Origin: Planctomycetota bacterium
Lineage (GTDB): Bacteria > Planctomycetota > Brocadiia > SM23-32 > JAKLEA01
Length of the DNA stretch: 64,000 bases
Assembly (NCBI GenBank): GCA_022711755.1
Contig: JAKLEA010000007.1
Span: 62,001 to 126,000, forward strand
Direction: 5' to 3'
The notes under the pieces: generated by a model
What the model was told of the DNA's origin: nothing
Databases searched by the model: none
What the model saw: only the letters and a program-made list of their open reading frames with translations
Position numbers and translations under genes: made by a program
Shown: positions 24,005-33,384 of the stretch, one piece after another
Layout of the letters: every line of letters begins with the position of its first letter
Numbering within the stretch: position 1 is the first letter of the stretch

Positions 24005-25564
24005 ATGCCGCAAGACAGGATTGTAATTTTTGATACAACGCTCCGAGACGGGGAGCAAAGCCCGGGCTGCAGCATGACCCAGACAGAAAAGCTCCACGTC
24101 GCCCGCCAACTCCAGGCCATGCGCGTGGACGTGATCGAAGCCGGCTTCCCCATCGCATCCCCCGGAGACTTTGAAGCAGTGAAAGCCGTTGCCGAGGAGA
24201 TCAAGGATGTCCGCGTGGCCGGCCTTGCCCGCGCGCTGAAGGAAGACATTGACTGCGCGGCAGCGGCGCTGAAAAACTGCGCCAAACCCCGCATCCACGT
24301 TTTCCTTGCCACCAGCGAAATCCATCGCCAGTTCAAACTAAAGAAGGCCCAGGACGAAATCCTGAAGCAGGCCGCCGAGATGGTCGTTTATGCGCGGACA
24401 CTCTGCGAGGACATCGAATTCTCGCCGGAAGACGCATCACGAACCGAGCCGGATTTCCTCGCCCGCGTTGTGGAGGCCGTCATCGCCGCCGGCGCGTCAA
24501 CCGTCAACATCCCGGACACCGTGGGCTATTCCGTGCCGGACGAATTCGGCAGGCTGATCGCCGGGCTTTTCCGGGATGTGCCTAACATTGAAAAGGCGAT
24601 AATCAGCGTCCATTGCCACAATGACCTCGGACTAGCCGTGGCCAACAGCCTCGCGGCCGTGCGCTCCGGCGCGCGCCAGGTGGAATGCACCGTCAACGGC
24701 ATCGGTGAGCGGGCGGGAAATTGCTCCATGGAGGAGGTCGTGATGGCTCTCCACACCCGCCGCGACTCATTCGGCATAACGACCGGCATTGAAACGCGCC
24801 AGATCGTCCCGGCCAGCCGCCTCGTCAGCGGAATTACCGGCTCAGCCGTCCAGCGCAATAAGGCCATCGTCGGGGAAAACGCCTTCTCGCACGAGGCTGG
24901 CATTCATCAGGACGGCATCCTCAAGGAACGCAGCACCTACGAGATCATGAAGCCGGAGGACGTCGGATGGGATCGCTCGCGCCTCGTCCTGGGCAAACAC
25001 TCCGGCAAACATGCCTTCCGAACGCGATGCGAACAGCTTGGCTTCACGATGGATAATGAAAAAGTCCTCGTGGCGTTCAAGCGTTTCAAGGAACTCGCCG
25101 ACAGAAAGAAGAACGTATGGGACGAAGACATTGAGGCAATCCTCTGGGAGATTGACGCATCAATTCCGCGCCTCTACGCGCTGAAGAGCTACAACACCGT
25201 CAGCGGGACCGGTGTAATCCCGACAGCCGCTGTCCGCATCCGCGATCAGGAAGGCAAGGAAAGAATCGGCACGGCCACCGGCGACGGCCCCGTGGACGCG
25301 CTCTACCAGGCGATTGACCGAGTCCTGGAACTGAACGCCACGTTGAAGGATTACGGCATCCGCGCAGTCACCAGCGGCAAAGACGCGCTTGGCGAAGTCA
25401 TCGTCGAACTTCAGACTAACGGATTCATTGAACGCGGCAAGGCCAGCAGTCCGGACATCATCGAAGCCAGCGCCAACGCCTACATGCACGCCGCTAATAA
25501 GCTGGTCTCCCGTATGCGCCAGAGGGAACGCGAACCATCCGAACCGATTCTGGCGCAGGGATGA
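24005..25564 (+). CDS. leuA: 2-isopropylmalate synthase
   Basis: 519 residues, full length for LeuA type 1. It condenses acetyl-CoA with 2-ketoisovalerate, the committed step of leucine synthesis, in the cytoplasm. The N-terminal motif DTTLRDGEQSPG (10-21), the metal-binding HCHNDLGLA (about 202-210) and EAGIHQDGILK are all intact. The C-terminal 130 residues form the LeuA regulatory domain that binds leucine, so feedback inhibition is expected on top of the leader-peptide attenuation seen upstream. GGAG lies 8 bases before the ATG. It stands alone; leuB, leuC and leuD are not in the window. Confidence 0.96.
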   Translation: MPQDRIVIFDTTLRDGEQSPGCSMTQTEKLHVARQLQAMRVDVIEAGFPIASPGDFEAVKAVAEEIKDVRVAGLARALKEDIDCAAAALKNCAKPRIHVFLATSEIHRQFKLKKAQDEILKQAAEMVVYARTLCEDIEFSPEDASRTEPDFLARVVEAVIAAGASTVNIPDTVGYSVPDEFGRLIAGLFRDVPNIEKAIISVHCHNDLGLAVANSLAAVRSGARQVECTVNGIGERAGNCSMEEVVMALHTRRDSFGITTGIETRQIVPASRLVSGITGSAVQRNKAIVGENAFSHEAGIHQDGILKERSTYEIMKPEDVGWDRSRLVLGKHSGKHAFRTRCEQLGFTMDNEKVLVAFKRFKELADRKKNVWDEDIEAILWEIDASIPRLYALKSYNTVSGTGVIPTAAVRIRDQEGKERIGTATGDGPVDALYQAIDRVLELNATLKDYGIRAVTSGKDALGEVIVELQTNGFIERGKASSPDIIEASANAYMHAANKLVSRMRQREREPSEPILAQG

Positions 25565-25644
25565 CATGAATCGCTGAATGGAAGGAATTGGGCCATGCCG
25601 GTCAGGCGCTGATCCGCTGAAAGCGTCTCGTGATTGCGCTTAGT

Positions 25645-25685
25645 CTTCCCCCCGTTTTTCGTTGTTCCCGAATAACGGGGGGAAG
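25645..25685. terminator. Bidirectional terminator between leuA and the nitrilase gene
   Basis: A perfect 12-bp stem, CTTCCCCCCGTT (25645-25656) with AACGGGGGGAAG (25674-25685), lies between two convergent genes, 80 bases after leuA and 2 bases before the end of the nitrilase-family gene. Neither side has a long T-run, so efficiency is uncertain. Confidence 0.6.
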
Positions 25686-25687
25686 TG

Positions 25688-26452
25688 TTACATTATAAGA
25701 TCATGAATGAATAGCTGTTCTCCCTGCGGCAGCGCCTGGCACACCCAGCTTCCCTCCGGATTAATAACCCCTGACGGGCATGAGCATGGCAGCTCCATGG
25801 GATGGCAATTATCCGCTACGACGACCCAGACGCGCCCCGCATTAGCCCGCATCCGAAGATTGGACTCATGGTAGTTCCATGCGACCTTGCTCCACTCGCC
25901 CGGCCCGCGCCCGCCGTTGACAGCCTGGAAAATGACGCGCGCGCCCATGCGCGAAAGATGCTGGCTCAGGTGCGGATCGGGAACCGGCGTACAACCGGGA
26001 TTCGCCCACATATCGTTGCAGATAAGCCCCCCGACTTTGACGCCGCATAAATCGAAGGTTCGCAATGGAACAACCGCATAATCGTTTATCTCGCCCTTCG
26101 GCGGCTCGTCCATGCTACCGCAGCGCAGAATCTTGCTGTGGAACCCAAGGAAGGTCCCATCCGGGTCATAAAAGCGTATCTGGTTGTAGCACTTGCCGTC
26201 TGATTCGACGAAACACGTCCCTAGCGCCAGCCCGATGCTTTTGTCCGCTGCGCAGCCGGTGACCACGTCAAGCGCTTCCGCCACCGCATTATGATCAAAA
26301 AGCGCAGTATATCCGCTCAACGATCCCTCCGGCGTCAGAAGGACGTCGGCATCCTGGTCAACCGCAAAATCCACCGCACGAAGGATCGCTTCGAGATTTG
26401 CGTCAATATCCGTCGTGACCGGCAGTTGCGCTCCGGCAATTCTCAGTTTCAA
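25688..26452 (-). CDS. Carbon-nitrogen hydrolase (nitrilase superfamily)
   Basis: 254 residues. The catalytic triad is present: Glu42 in TPEGSLSGY, Lys107 in FHSKILRCG and Cys145 in GGLICNDMW. NYHESNLRMRANA follows, as in amidase branches of the family. It hydrolyses an amide, N-carbamoyl compound or nitrile in the cytoplasm. ICNDMW in place of ICYD(I/L)RF suggests a divergent branch, so I do not assign a substrate. Transcribed alone and convergent with leuA. Confidence 0.9.
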   Translation of the reverse strand: MKLRIAGAQLPVTTDIDANLEAILRAVDFAVDQDADVLLTPEGSLSGYTALFDHNAVAEALDVVTGCAADKSIGLALGTCFVESDGKCYNQIRFYDPDGTFLGFHSKILRCGSMDEPPKGEINDYAVVPLRTFDLCGVKVGGLICNDMWANPGCTPVPDPHLSQHLSRMGARVIFQAVNGGRGPGEWSKVAWNYHESNLRMRANAGRVWVVVADNCHPMELPCSCPSGVINPEGSWVCQALPQGEQLFIHDLIM

Positions 26453-26559
26453 GGCATGCGCCCCTTTCGAATCAGGAACCGAAATGTCTGACTCTTACAA
26501 GTCTACGCGAAAATTCCGGTTTGAACAATCTGTTGGAACCGTTTCATGACTGGGTGCGC

Positions 26560-26870
26560 CAATTTATCCGGGCATGAAAGAAGCCCATTTTCAGGTGGCA
26601 ACCGGGCAATATGTTGACATGCCTTCGGATGTCTTTAGCGTGTCGTTTTCCCAGCCCGAAGGGCATTTTAAGGTGGCCTCGCGGCGCAAGCCCGTGGAAA
26701 AAATCAAGCGTATTTCCAAAGCCCCGACAGGGGCGATTGACTGTATGAATGCCTTCAGTCGCCCGTTTCACGTGCTTGTTGGTTGTAAACGGCTTAGTCC
26801 GCGGGTTGCACCCGAGGCTACCGCCAGACGCCGCAAGCGGCTAATACTGCACATTCAGAGGGAGAGTCTA
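26560..26870. repeat. Candidate dispersed intergenic element within a gene-free stretch
   Basis: 26453-27058 has no credible gene. Its centre contains small palindromes such as GCCCGAAGGGC (26655-26665) and AAAGCCCCGACAGGGGCGAT (26718-26737), and CGGGTTGCACCCG near 26803. This string of GCCCxxGGGC blocks linked by CGTTTCACGTGCTTG-like text resembles non-coding repeat families I have seen in planctomycete/PVC genomes. An open frame of 99 codons crosses it but has a composition dictated by the palindromes. Only one copy is in the window. Confidence 0.35.
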
Positions 26871-27058
26871 TAAACGCATGTAACAGAGTATCGGGAACTG
26901 GAACCATACCCGTCTACGTTGCCACACCCTTCATGACATTGGGATGCGGAATGCGATTGACTGCATCCGGAGCATTTTGTACAAGGGCTGAAGCTGCCGG
27001 ACGTTTGCGTCACTCATGTAATGCATTCTCGGGGCAGTCAGGACCATGGAGCGGATTC

Positions 27059-28735
27059 ATGGGAAATAGCATGTTCAATGCCATATGCCTTGGGGGAGCG
27101 ATTGCGTTCGGAACCGCGCTCTCCGCGCAGGATGCCGCAGCGCAGGTGAAGCCGGCCCAAACAATTCGTATCGCGCCGGCGGACGCGAATCCGATGCTCC
27201 AGCGCGTTGCATCCATCTTCGAGCGGCAGTTGCGGAAACGTTGCGACGCTCGGTTCATAACAGAAGGCGACGCCGACTTTACGCTTGAACTCGCCATAAC
27301 CCCCGGCCCCGGGCGACAGGGGTTTGAAATCAGCAATGCGCCCGGCGGAGTCAGAATAACGGGAGGTGATGGGTTGGGATTGTTATACGGTGTCGGAAAA
27401 TTCCTCCGCTCGGGGCGTTATGACCGCGGCGGATTCATGCCGGGCGCATGGCGGGGGATTGATGCGCCGGAGAAGGAATTCCGTGCCATCTACTTCGCCA
27501 CTCATTTCCACAACTTCTACCACGACGCGCCGGTGGAGGAGATCGAGCAATACGTCGAGGAACTTGCCCTGTGGGGTTATAACGCCGTCATCGTGTGGTT
27601 CGACATGCACCACTTCAACGGATTCGCCGATCCCGAAGCGCAGAAAATGGTGAAACGGCTCCGCTCGATTCTTGGAGCGGCGAAGCGCGTGGGAATGGGC
27701 GTAGGGTTGACTCTGCTGGCCAACGAGGGTTACGCCAACAGTCCTGCCGAACTCCGCATCACCCCGCCGACACAGATTAAAATCCGGGGAATGTACGGCG
27801 TGGAGCTTTGTCCGAGCAAGCCCGGCGCGAAGGAAGTCGTTCTGCATAACTTTGAGGCGGTCTTCGGCGCGTTCTCGGACATCGGGCTGGACTACCTGTC
27901 CATCTGGCCCTACGATCAGGGCGGTTGCGGCTGCGCGAAGTGTCGTCCATGGGGTTGCAACGGATTTCTGATGATGGCGCAGCCGGTTGCGGAACTTGGC
28001 AAACGCATGTTCCCAGGTATCAGGATAGTCCTTTCAACCTGGCTTTTCGACCCCGTCGAGAACGAAGGCGAATGGGAGGGACTGGCTCGCGCCTTTGAAA
28101 AGCGCCCTGAATGGGTGGATTACATCCTTGCCGATTCGCACACAACCTTCCCATCCTACCTGCTGAAAAACCCCGCCCCCGGCGGCCTTCCGCTTGTGAA
28201 CTTCCCGGAGATAAGCATGTGGGGCATGGGACCGTGGGGCGGCTACGGAGCCAACCCCCTTCCACAAAGATTCCAGGCGCTCTGGGATTCCGCAGGCTGC
28301 AAACTGTCAGGCGGATTCCCGTATTCGGAGGGGATTTTCGAGGACATCAACAAGGCCGTCTACAGCCAGTTCTATTGGCGCTCGGGAAAAAAGGCGTCGG
28401 AAACACTGCGTGAATATGCGTCATATGAATATTCGCCCGACGCGGCGGACGACGTCCTGAGGATGATCGAGATTCTCGAAAAGAACCACACCAGACCATC
28501 ACAGGATTCAGGCTCCCAAGCCGCATTCGATCTGGCGCAAAAGGTGGATGCCGGATTGACCCGGCAGGCCAGAACCGCGTGGCGATGGCGCATTCTCTAT
28601 CTCCGCGCGCTTCTTGACCGCGAACATTACGCCCGCCCCGATCAAAAATCCGATGAGGCGCGAAAAGCGCTGGCGGAGCTTGTTGAGATTTATCACGCAC
28701 AGAACGCCGAACCGCCAGTCCGTCCGCCGCTGTGA
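27059..28735 (+). CDS. Secreted glycoside-hydrolase-like (beta/alpha) barrel protein
   Basis: 558 residues from ATG 27059, selected for GGAG 7 bases upstream and an immediate signal peptide (FNAICLGGAIAFGTALSAQD); the frame is open to 26933. After a small N-terminal domain that resembles the alpha/beta module preceding GH20 and GH67 barrels (GFEISNAPGGVRITGGDGLG, LLYGVGKFLR), the chain shows barrel strands FRAIYFATHFHNFYHD, YNAVIVWFDMHHFNGF and DYLSIWPYDQGGCGCAKC. The CGCAKC segment resembles that of uncharacterised GH20/GH67-like proteins. Probably acts on an extracellular glycan. I cannot identify the catalytic acids with confidence. Confidence 0.68.
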   Translation: MGNSMFNAICLGGAIAFGTALSAQDAAAQVKPAQTIRIAPADANPMLQRVASIFERQLRKRCDARFITEGDADFTLELAITPGPGRQGFEISNAPGGVRITGGDGLGLLYGVGKFLRSGRYDRGGFMPGAWRGIDAPEKEFRAIYFATHFHNFYHDAPVEEIEQYVEELALWGYNAVIVWFDMHHFNGFADPEAQKMVKRLRSILGAAKRVGMGVGLTLLANEGYANSPAELRITPPTQIKIRGMYGVELCPSKPGAKEVVLHNFEAVFGAFSDIGLDYLSIWPYDQGGCGCAKCRPWGCNGFLMMAQPVAELGKRMFPGIRIVLSTWLFDPVENEGEWEGLARAFEKRPEWVDYILADSHTTFPSYLLKNPAPGGLPLVNFPEISMWGMGPWGGYGANPLPQRFQALWDSAGCKLSGGFPYSEGIFEDINKAVYSQFYWRSGKKASETLREYASYEYSPDAADDVLRMIEILEKNHTRPSQDSGSQAAFDLAQKVDAGLTRQARTAWRWRILYLRALLDREHYARPDQKSDEARKALAELVEIYHAQNAEPPVRPPL

Positions 28736-28855
28736 TGCTTGAATGATTTCCCCCCCGCCAAACGCGCTTCAGCTATTGGCTTCCATCATTCGGGATGATA
28801 CTCTTATTATGTGTAGTTCGCTGAAAATCGAACCCTTTTCTCGGAGATGATAAAC

Positions 28856-30646
28856 ATGCGCCTTCAGACCGGCCTGCTCGTCAGCATGTGCGCCGTTCTC
28901 TTCTCATGCGCCGAAGCGCAACAGGCTCAACCCCCGGACAAGCCGGCTCAAGCCAATAATGCCGGCGCAGCCACGCTGCAACCTGCGCCCAAACCCGCCA
29001 ACCTCCTGGAACTCAACGTCATGGACTTCGGAGCGGTCGGCGACGGCAAGACCGACGACACCGCGGCATTCCAGAAAGCCCTCGACGAGGCCGGAAAGCC
29101 CGCCGCCGGAACCGTGAAGGTCCCGAACGGCAACTTCCTAATAAAGACCCACCTTGTCATCCCGGCCAACGTAACGCTGGAAGGCGTCTGGCGCATTCCA
29201 ACGGCATGGACGCAGAACAAAGGCTCCACGCTCCTGGCCGTTGAAGGCCAAGGCAAAGAAGACGGCCCGCCTTTCATCATGCTCAATCCCAACTCCGTCG
29301 TTAAAGGGTTGACGATCTTCTACCCCGATCAAAAAGCGGAAGCCATCAAAGCATACCCGCCATGCGTCGCCGGCGCGGGCGGGGACAACTGCTCCATCGT
29401 GGACTGCCTGCTCGTGAACCCCTACTACGCGGTTGACTTCGGCACGCGCCCGTCCGGACGGCACTACATCCGCAACCTCTACGGCCAGCCCCTCAAGCGC
29501 GGCATCTTCATTGACAAGTGCTACGACGTTGGCCGCATCGAGAACGTCCACTTCTGGCCGTTCTGGCAGTGGGACGAAAAATCCGGGATTCAGAAGTGGA
29601 TTTGGGATAACGGCGAGGCGTTCGTCTTCGCCCGCACGGACTGGGAGTACGTCTGCAACACGTTCGTCTTCGGCTATAAGATCGGTTATCGCTTCATCGA
29701 GTCAAAGGACGGCGCGTGCAACGGCAACTTCCTTGGCATCGGGTCGGACGCCTCCGGTAATGCCGTCGTTGTGGACCAGTGCTGGCCATACGGACTGCTG
29801 ATAACGAACGGCGAATTCGTGGCATTTGCGGGCAAGGACCCGGTCTCGATCGTCGTCGGTCCGAACAACAAAGGCACGATGCAGTTGCAGAACTGCGCCT
29901 TCTGGGGACCGTCGCAGCAGATCGCCCGCATCGAAGGGCGAGGCAACGTCACATTCCAGAATTGCAACTTCATGGATTACGACTGCGCGAAAACCGGACG
30001 CCCCGCGTTGGAGCTGCTGGGCGGGAACCTTATCGTCTCCGCGTCGCAGTTCAACCGTATCGCCCCGCAACTGGTCTGCGGCCCCGAAGCTGGATCGGCA
30101 ATCATGACCGGCAACCGATTCTCAGGCCCGCAGGACATACGCTGGCCGTCGGGTGTTGACGTGCAGGTCGGCTTCAACGTCGTCAACAGCGTCGCGCGGC
30201 AGACAGCCCGGCGGATGAAGCATCCTCAGGACATGGACGCCATAGTCGTCACAACCCGCAGCAAGGACGGCTTCGAGACTACGGGAGAATGGACCCGCAC
30301 TACAGCCGGGGAGGATTATATTGATGACAGTCTCTTCGCGCTGAAGGGCGACGGGAATTGCTCGGCGACCTTCCGCCCCGAACTGCCTAAGGCCGGAAAA
30401 TACGCGGTCTATATCTGGTTCGGACTCGACCCGAACAACGACCACGCGCCGAACGGACCAGTCACGGTCATCCACGCCGACGGAGAATCCAAACACACGG
30501 TGAAGCTGAAGGAGGACCACGGCATGTGGGTAAAGCTTGGCGAATTCAACTTCCCGGCAGGACGCAAAGGCGCGGTGGTGGTCACAAACTGCCCGGAAGG
30601 CAACGTGCTGGCGGACGCAGTGAAGTTTGTGGCAGTTGGTAAATAG
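28856..30646 (+). CDS. Secreted parallel beta-helix protein (pectate-lyase-3 type) with golvesin-like C-terminal domain
   Basis: 596 residues from ATG 28856; the ATG at 28847 directly abuts GGAG. The N-terminus is a signal peptide with a possible lipobox (VLFSC). VMDFGAVGDGKTDDTAAFQK is the hallmark of the Pectate_lyase_3/GH28-like fold, followed by many short beta-helix rungs (NCSIVDCLLVNPYYAVDFG, NVTFQNCNFMDYDC). The last 130 residues (FETTGEWTRTT, AGKYAVYIWF, WVKLGEFNFPAG, VLADAVKFV) form a golvesin/CBM-like beta-sandwich. Polysaccharide binding or lysis outside the cytoplasm is likely. It follows the glycoside-hydrolase-like gene by 120 bases on the same strand. Confidence 0.82.
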   Translation: MRLQTGLLVSMCAVLFSCAEAQQAQPPDKPAQANNAGAATLQPAPKPANLLELNVMDFGAVGDGKTDDTAAFQKALDEAGKPAAGTVKVPNGNFLIKTHLVIPANVTLEGVWRIPTAWTQNKGSTLLAVEGQGKEDGPPFIMLNPNSVVKGLTIFYPDQKAEAIKAYPPCVAGAGGDNCSIVDCLLVNPYYAVDFGTRPSGRHYIRNLYGQPLKRGIFIDKCYDVGRIENVHFWPFWQWDEKSGIQKWIWDNGEAFVFARTDWEYVCNTFVFGYKIGYRFIESKDGACNGNFLGIGSDASGNAVVVDQCWPYGLLITNGEFVAFAGKDPVSIVVGPNNKGTMQLQNCAFWGPSQQIARIEGRGNVTFQNCNFMDYDCAKTGRPALELLGGNLIVSASQFNRIAPQLVCGPEAGSAIMTGNRFSGPQDIRWPSGVDVQVGFNVVNSVARQTARRMKHPQDMDAIVVTTRSKDGFETTGEWTRTTAGEDYIDDSLFALKGDGNCSATFRPELPKAGKYAVYIWFGLDPNNDHAPNGPVTVIHADGESKHTVKLKEDHGMWVKLGEFNFPAGRKGAVVVTNCPEGNVLADAVKFVAVGK

Positions 30647-30688
30647 CGGCGGTGGTCCGCAGTGAAACCGGCGCAATATTATCAGTCT

Positions 30689-31360
30689 TCACCCGCTCCC
30701 GATAATCGCCCGTATTTCATCGGCCGTCACAACTCCCTGCCTCACGATTTCCCATCCTTCACCGGCTGGGTTTCGCGCTTTTTCTATGTTGGAATAACCT
30801 TCATCCCACAACCTGACGACCGTCGAGGCCTGCCCGATCTGCGACGGCCCCCCGTCGAGCACTACCGCGATCTCCCCCGCGAATTCATCATAAATCTCCT
30901 GAGCGCGCTTCGCAGGCTCCTTCCCGGAACGGTTCGCGCTTGGCGCTGAAATGCCGACACCTGCGACGCGAAGCAACTCCAGCGCAACCGGATGCGCCGG
31001 GCATCTCATGCCGATGGTCCCGCCCTTGCCGTCCGGAACAACGATCGTGAGCGGCCCCGGCCAGAATCTCGCGGCAAGCCTCTCGAATCGCTCCGAAATC
31101 CTTCCGACAAGCCGCCCGGCCTCATTCACAGAAGGAACAAGGATTGCAAACGGCTTCCCCTCCGGCCTCCCCTTGATTCTTTTCAGAAGTTCAACGGCTT
31201 CCTGAGAATCAGCCCGCGCCCCCAACCCGTATACCGTCTCCGTCGGGAACGCAATAACCTGCCCCTCAAGCAGCGACATCGCTGCGGCTCGTATGTTTTC
31301 CGCGTCACGCTGGACATTGTGGGCTGTAAGCAGTTGCGTTTCCATGGTGTCCGGGAGCAC
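30689..31360 (-). CDS. tsaC: Threonylcarbamoyl-AMP synthase (Sua5/YrdC family)
   Basis: Up to 223 residues; the frame begins with GTG 31360, and ATG 31345 is an equally possible start because neither has a clear ribosome-binding site. Motifs of the YrdC fold are complete: FPTETVYGLGARAD, IKGRPEGKPFAILV, FWPGPLTIVV, RCPAHPVALELL and SAPSANRSGKEPA. It makes the threonylcarbamoyl adenylate used for the t6A37 modification of ANN-decoding tRNAs. The length fits the short TsaC form without the Sua5 extension. It is last in a run of minus-strand genes from 34213. Confidence 0.94.
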   Translation of the reverse strand: MLPDTMETQLLTAHNVQRDAENIRAAAMSLLEGQVIAFPTETVYGLGARADSQEAVELLKRIKGRPEGKPFAILVPSVNEAGRLVGRISERFERLAARFWPGPLTIVVPDGKGGTIGMRCPAHPVALELLRVAGVGISAPSANRSGKEPAKRAQEIYDEFAGEIAVVLDGGPSQIGQASTVVRLWDEGYSNIEKARNPAGEGWEIVRQGVVTADEIRAIIGSG

Positions 31361-31412
31361 GATCTCATTTTAGCAAGAGCGTAAAATGAGCATGTCCCCG
31401 CCGGCACAGATT

Positions 31413-32150
31413 TCAATCAAGGAAGATCGTCTCGCGCACGGACATGATCTGGACGTTCGCGTCAGGGCAGGCCGTCCTTATCTCCCCCGCAATGTAGTTC
31501 GGGTCCATGTTGCAAAGGAACTTGCCGGGCCGAAACTGGCCGTAGTGCATCAGAACAATGCGCGCCGGGCGCAGCCAGCGAGTCACGTCAATGACCTTTG
31601 AGGGCCAGAGCATCGCGATATCCGTCTTTCCGATCAGAGGCTCCCACGTCGGCGACGGGCCGTGCGAATCCCCGCCGTGGAAGATCACGTGATCGCCGCA
31701 GCGGATAGAGTAGCTGAACCTGTTGCAGGGCTGCGCGTTCTCGCTGTCCCGGTTGGGCCATGCCGTCACTTTCATCGGCCCGAAATCAAACTCCTGCCCG
31801 GATGACGCCGTAATCAGGCGTTCTCCGGGAACCCCTCGCCCCGCCAGGTCCGCGATCACGTCCGGCGGACCGAGAACCTTCGAACCGTGATCCCGCGCAA
31901 GATGCGATACCGTCGTTGCCTCGTAATGGTCGCCGTGCGCGTGAGTGACCAGTACCGCGTCACACTTCTCGATCAAAGGCAACTGGAACGCCGGGGGATC
32001 GAGCCGCTTTTCCCGCGCGCCCTCCCATTCAAATCCGCCGTCAAGCATGGGATCAATGAATAGAACCGTCCCGTCCGGCGCCGTGACGCGGAAACACACG
32101 TGTCCGACGTAATAAAGTTCCCACTTTCCGCTTCTTGTTTGCTGCGTCAA
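31413..32150 (-). CDS. MBL-fold metal-dependent hydrolase
   Basis: 245 residues. The metallo-beta-lactamase motif THAHGDHYEAT lies at 69-79. Further zinc ligands are supplied by GGDSHGPSP and by a late histidine in IVLMHYGQF. The short length and the VGHVCFRVTAPDGTVLFIDP opening resemble the UlaG/YtnP-like branch. The start overlaps the stop of the DUF1844 gene as ATGA, so the two are translationally coupled. Substrate unknown. Confidence 0.9.
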   Translation of the reverse strand: MTQQTRSGKWELYYVGHVCFRVTAPDGTVLFIDPMLDGGFEWEGAREKRLDPPAFQLPLIEKCDAVLVTHAHGDHYEATTVSHLARDHGSKVLGPPDVIADLAGRGVPGERLITASSGQEFDFGPMKVTAWPNRDSENAQPCNRFSYSIRCGDHVIFHGGDSHGPSPTWEPLIGKTDIAMLWPSKVIDVTRWLRPARIVLMHYGQFRPGKFLCNMDPNYIAGEIRTACPDANVQIMSVRETIFLD

Positions 32151-32584
32151 GTCTGTTCTCCCGGCCCGACCATCTCCGCATCCTCAGGTCCGGACGTCGT
32201 CTGAGACTCCCGAACGTAGAGCATTCTCAGCTCGAAGAGTGTTTCTTCAAGAAATTTCTGCTCCTCCGGGGTCAGGTTGCCCCTGGTTTTATCCTGCAAC
32301 ATTCCCAGCAGGTCAATTATGTATTTTGCCTCGAAGAGGTCCTTCCCCGATTTACCGGTCGCAGGATGCGTCAGCATTCCGAGATAAACGAGAACCTGCG
32401 TGGACAATCCCGCGACAAAGGTGGGGAAGGTGGGAGGGGGTGGCGGAGAGCGCCGGGCGTCATTCCGCCCTCCGCCGGCTTCGCGTTCCTTTTCTCTGGC
32501 AACCGCATCCTTCCAGCTTTCGTCCTCTGCGGGTCTGCTCGTATCAGTTTCCTTCTGCTGTGCTTCCGGTTTGTCTTCAGTCAT
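32147..32584 (-). CDS. DUF1844 protein
   Basis: 145 residues. The N-terminal 50 residues are charged and proline-rich (RRSPPPPPTFPTF) and likely disordered. FVAGLSTQVLVYLGMLTHPA followed by LFEAKYIIDLLGMLQDKTRG and NLTPEEQKFLEETLFELRML is the DUF1844 signature. The family is small, cytoplasmic and of unknown function. It overlaps the MBL hydrolase gene by 4 bases. Confidence 0.87.
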   Translation of the reverse strand: MTEDKPEAQQKETDTSRPAEDESWKDAVAREKEREAGGGRNDARRSPPPPPTFPTFVAGLSTQVLVYLGMLTHPATGKSGKDLFEAKYIIDLLGMLQDKTRGNLTPEEQKFLEETLFELRMLYVRESQTTSGPEDAEMVGPGEQT

Positions 32585-32637
32585 GGCTCATTCCTCTCAA
32601 GTTCACTTCTCCTCTCCGGATGCGCCATCACTGCGCG

Positions 32638-33384
32638 TTATGCAATGAAAGGCGGCTCTCCGCAAATGCCGTCAAGCAGCGCCTCCGCCGCTTCAATCTG
32701 CCCCCGCTCGCCGATCAGCGCCAGGCGTATCGAGCCTTCAGCCCCGTTGATGCCGCCCGCCCCGCACGGCAGCGCCCTTACCCCCGCCAGCAACCGCAAC
32801 GCCTCGATCTCCGTCACAATGATTCCGTTGACCGGCCAGAGCGTCGCGCCCCTGCCGTCAGGCCCCGCAGCCGCAATCTCAGCGGACGCGGCATTTATGT
32901 CCACAGGCACGCTCTTCTCAAGCCCGACCGGTATCACAAGGTGTATCCGCCGGGCGACGCACGTCCCTATCGCCGCGCCGATGGTCCCCCCCGTCGGATG
33001 GCCTATCAGTATCCCGGCCTGGTTCCTCTCGTAGTTGAGGGCATTCGCTCCCTTTATAAAGACGTCCCCGGCCTTCATCTTTGCAAGATATTCGACTGCC
33101 GTCTCGCCTTCTGTCTTTTTCCCCTTGACCAGAACCAGATCGGGAAGCTTGTTTGCAGTTCCTGCCGGTTTGGACGGTTTCTTGGGATTGGTCGTGCCGG
33201 TGCAGTAAAGCCTCCGGTCAATCGTCTCGCCCGTGAATTCCTCAACAAGATAAGCGTTCGTCGTGCCCTTGGCGACGGCCACAACGCCGCCTTCCAGCGC
33301 GGCCTTCACCTGCGGCAACTCCCTGACGCCTTTTGCTATCAACCTTTTCGACTCGGAAACCGTAAGCACAATGTCAGTCTGCAT
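32638..33384 (-). CDS. Conserved-looking protein of unknown function
   Basis: 248 residues, no signal peptide or membrane segment. The sequence is rich in small residues and looks like an alpha/beta enzyme: VKAALEGGVVAVAKGTTNAY, HPTGGTIGAAIGTCVARRIH, VNGIIVTEIEALRLLAGV and CGAGGINGAEGSIRLALIGE. Glycine-rich loops could bind a nucleotide or sugar phosphate, but I recognise no family. Its start overlaps the end of the next gene upstream by 11 bases, so the two proteins probably work together. Confidence 0.65.
   Translation of the reverse strand: MQTDIVLTVSESKRLIAKGVRELPQVKAALEGGVVAVAKGTTNAYLVEEFTGETIDRRLYCTGTTNPKKPSKPAGTANKLPDLVLVKGKKTEGETAVEYLAKMKAGDVFIKGANALNYERNQAGILIGHPTGGTIGAAIGTCVARRIHLVIPVGLEKSVPVDINAASAEIAAAGPDGRGATLWPVNGIIVTEIEALRLLAGVRALPCGAGGINGAEGSIRLALIGERGQIEAAEALLDGICGEPPFIA

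Noticed and set aside
26574-26873. 99-codon open frame in the gene-free stretch
   Set aside because: The coding potential comes from palindromic repeat-like sequence; no ribosome-binding site and no protein-like composition.
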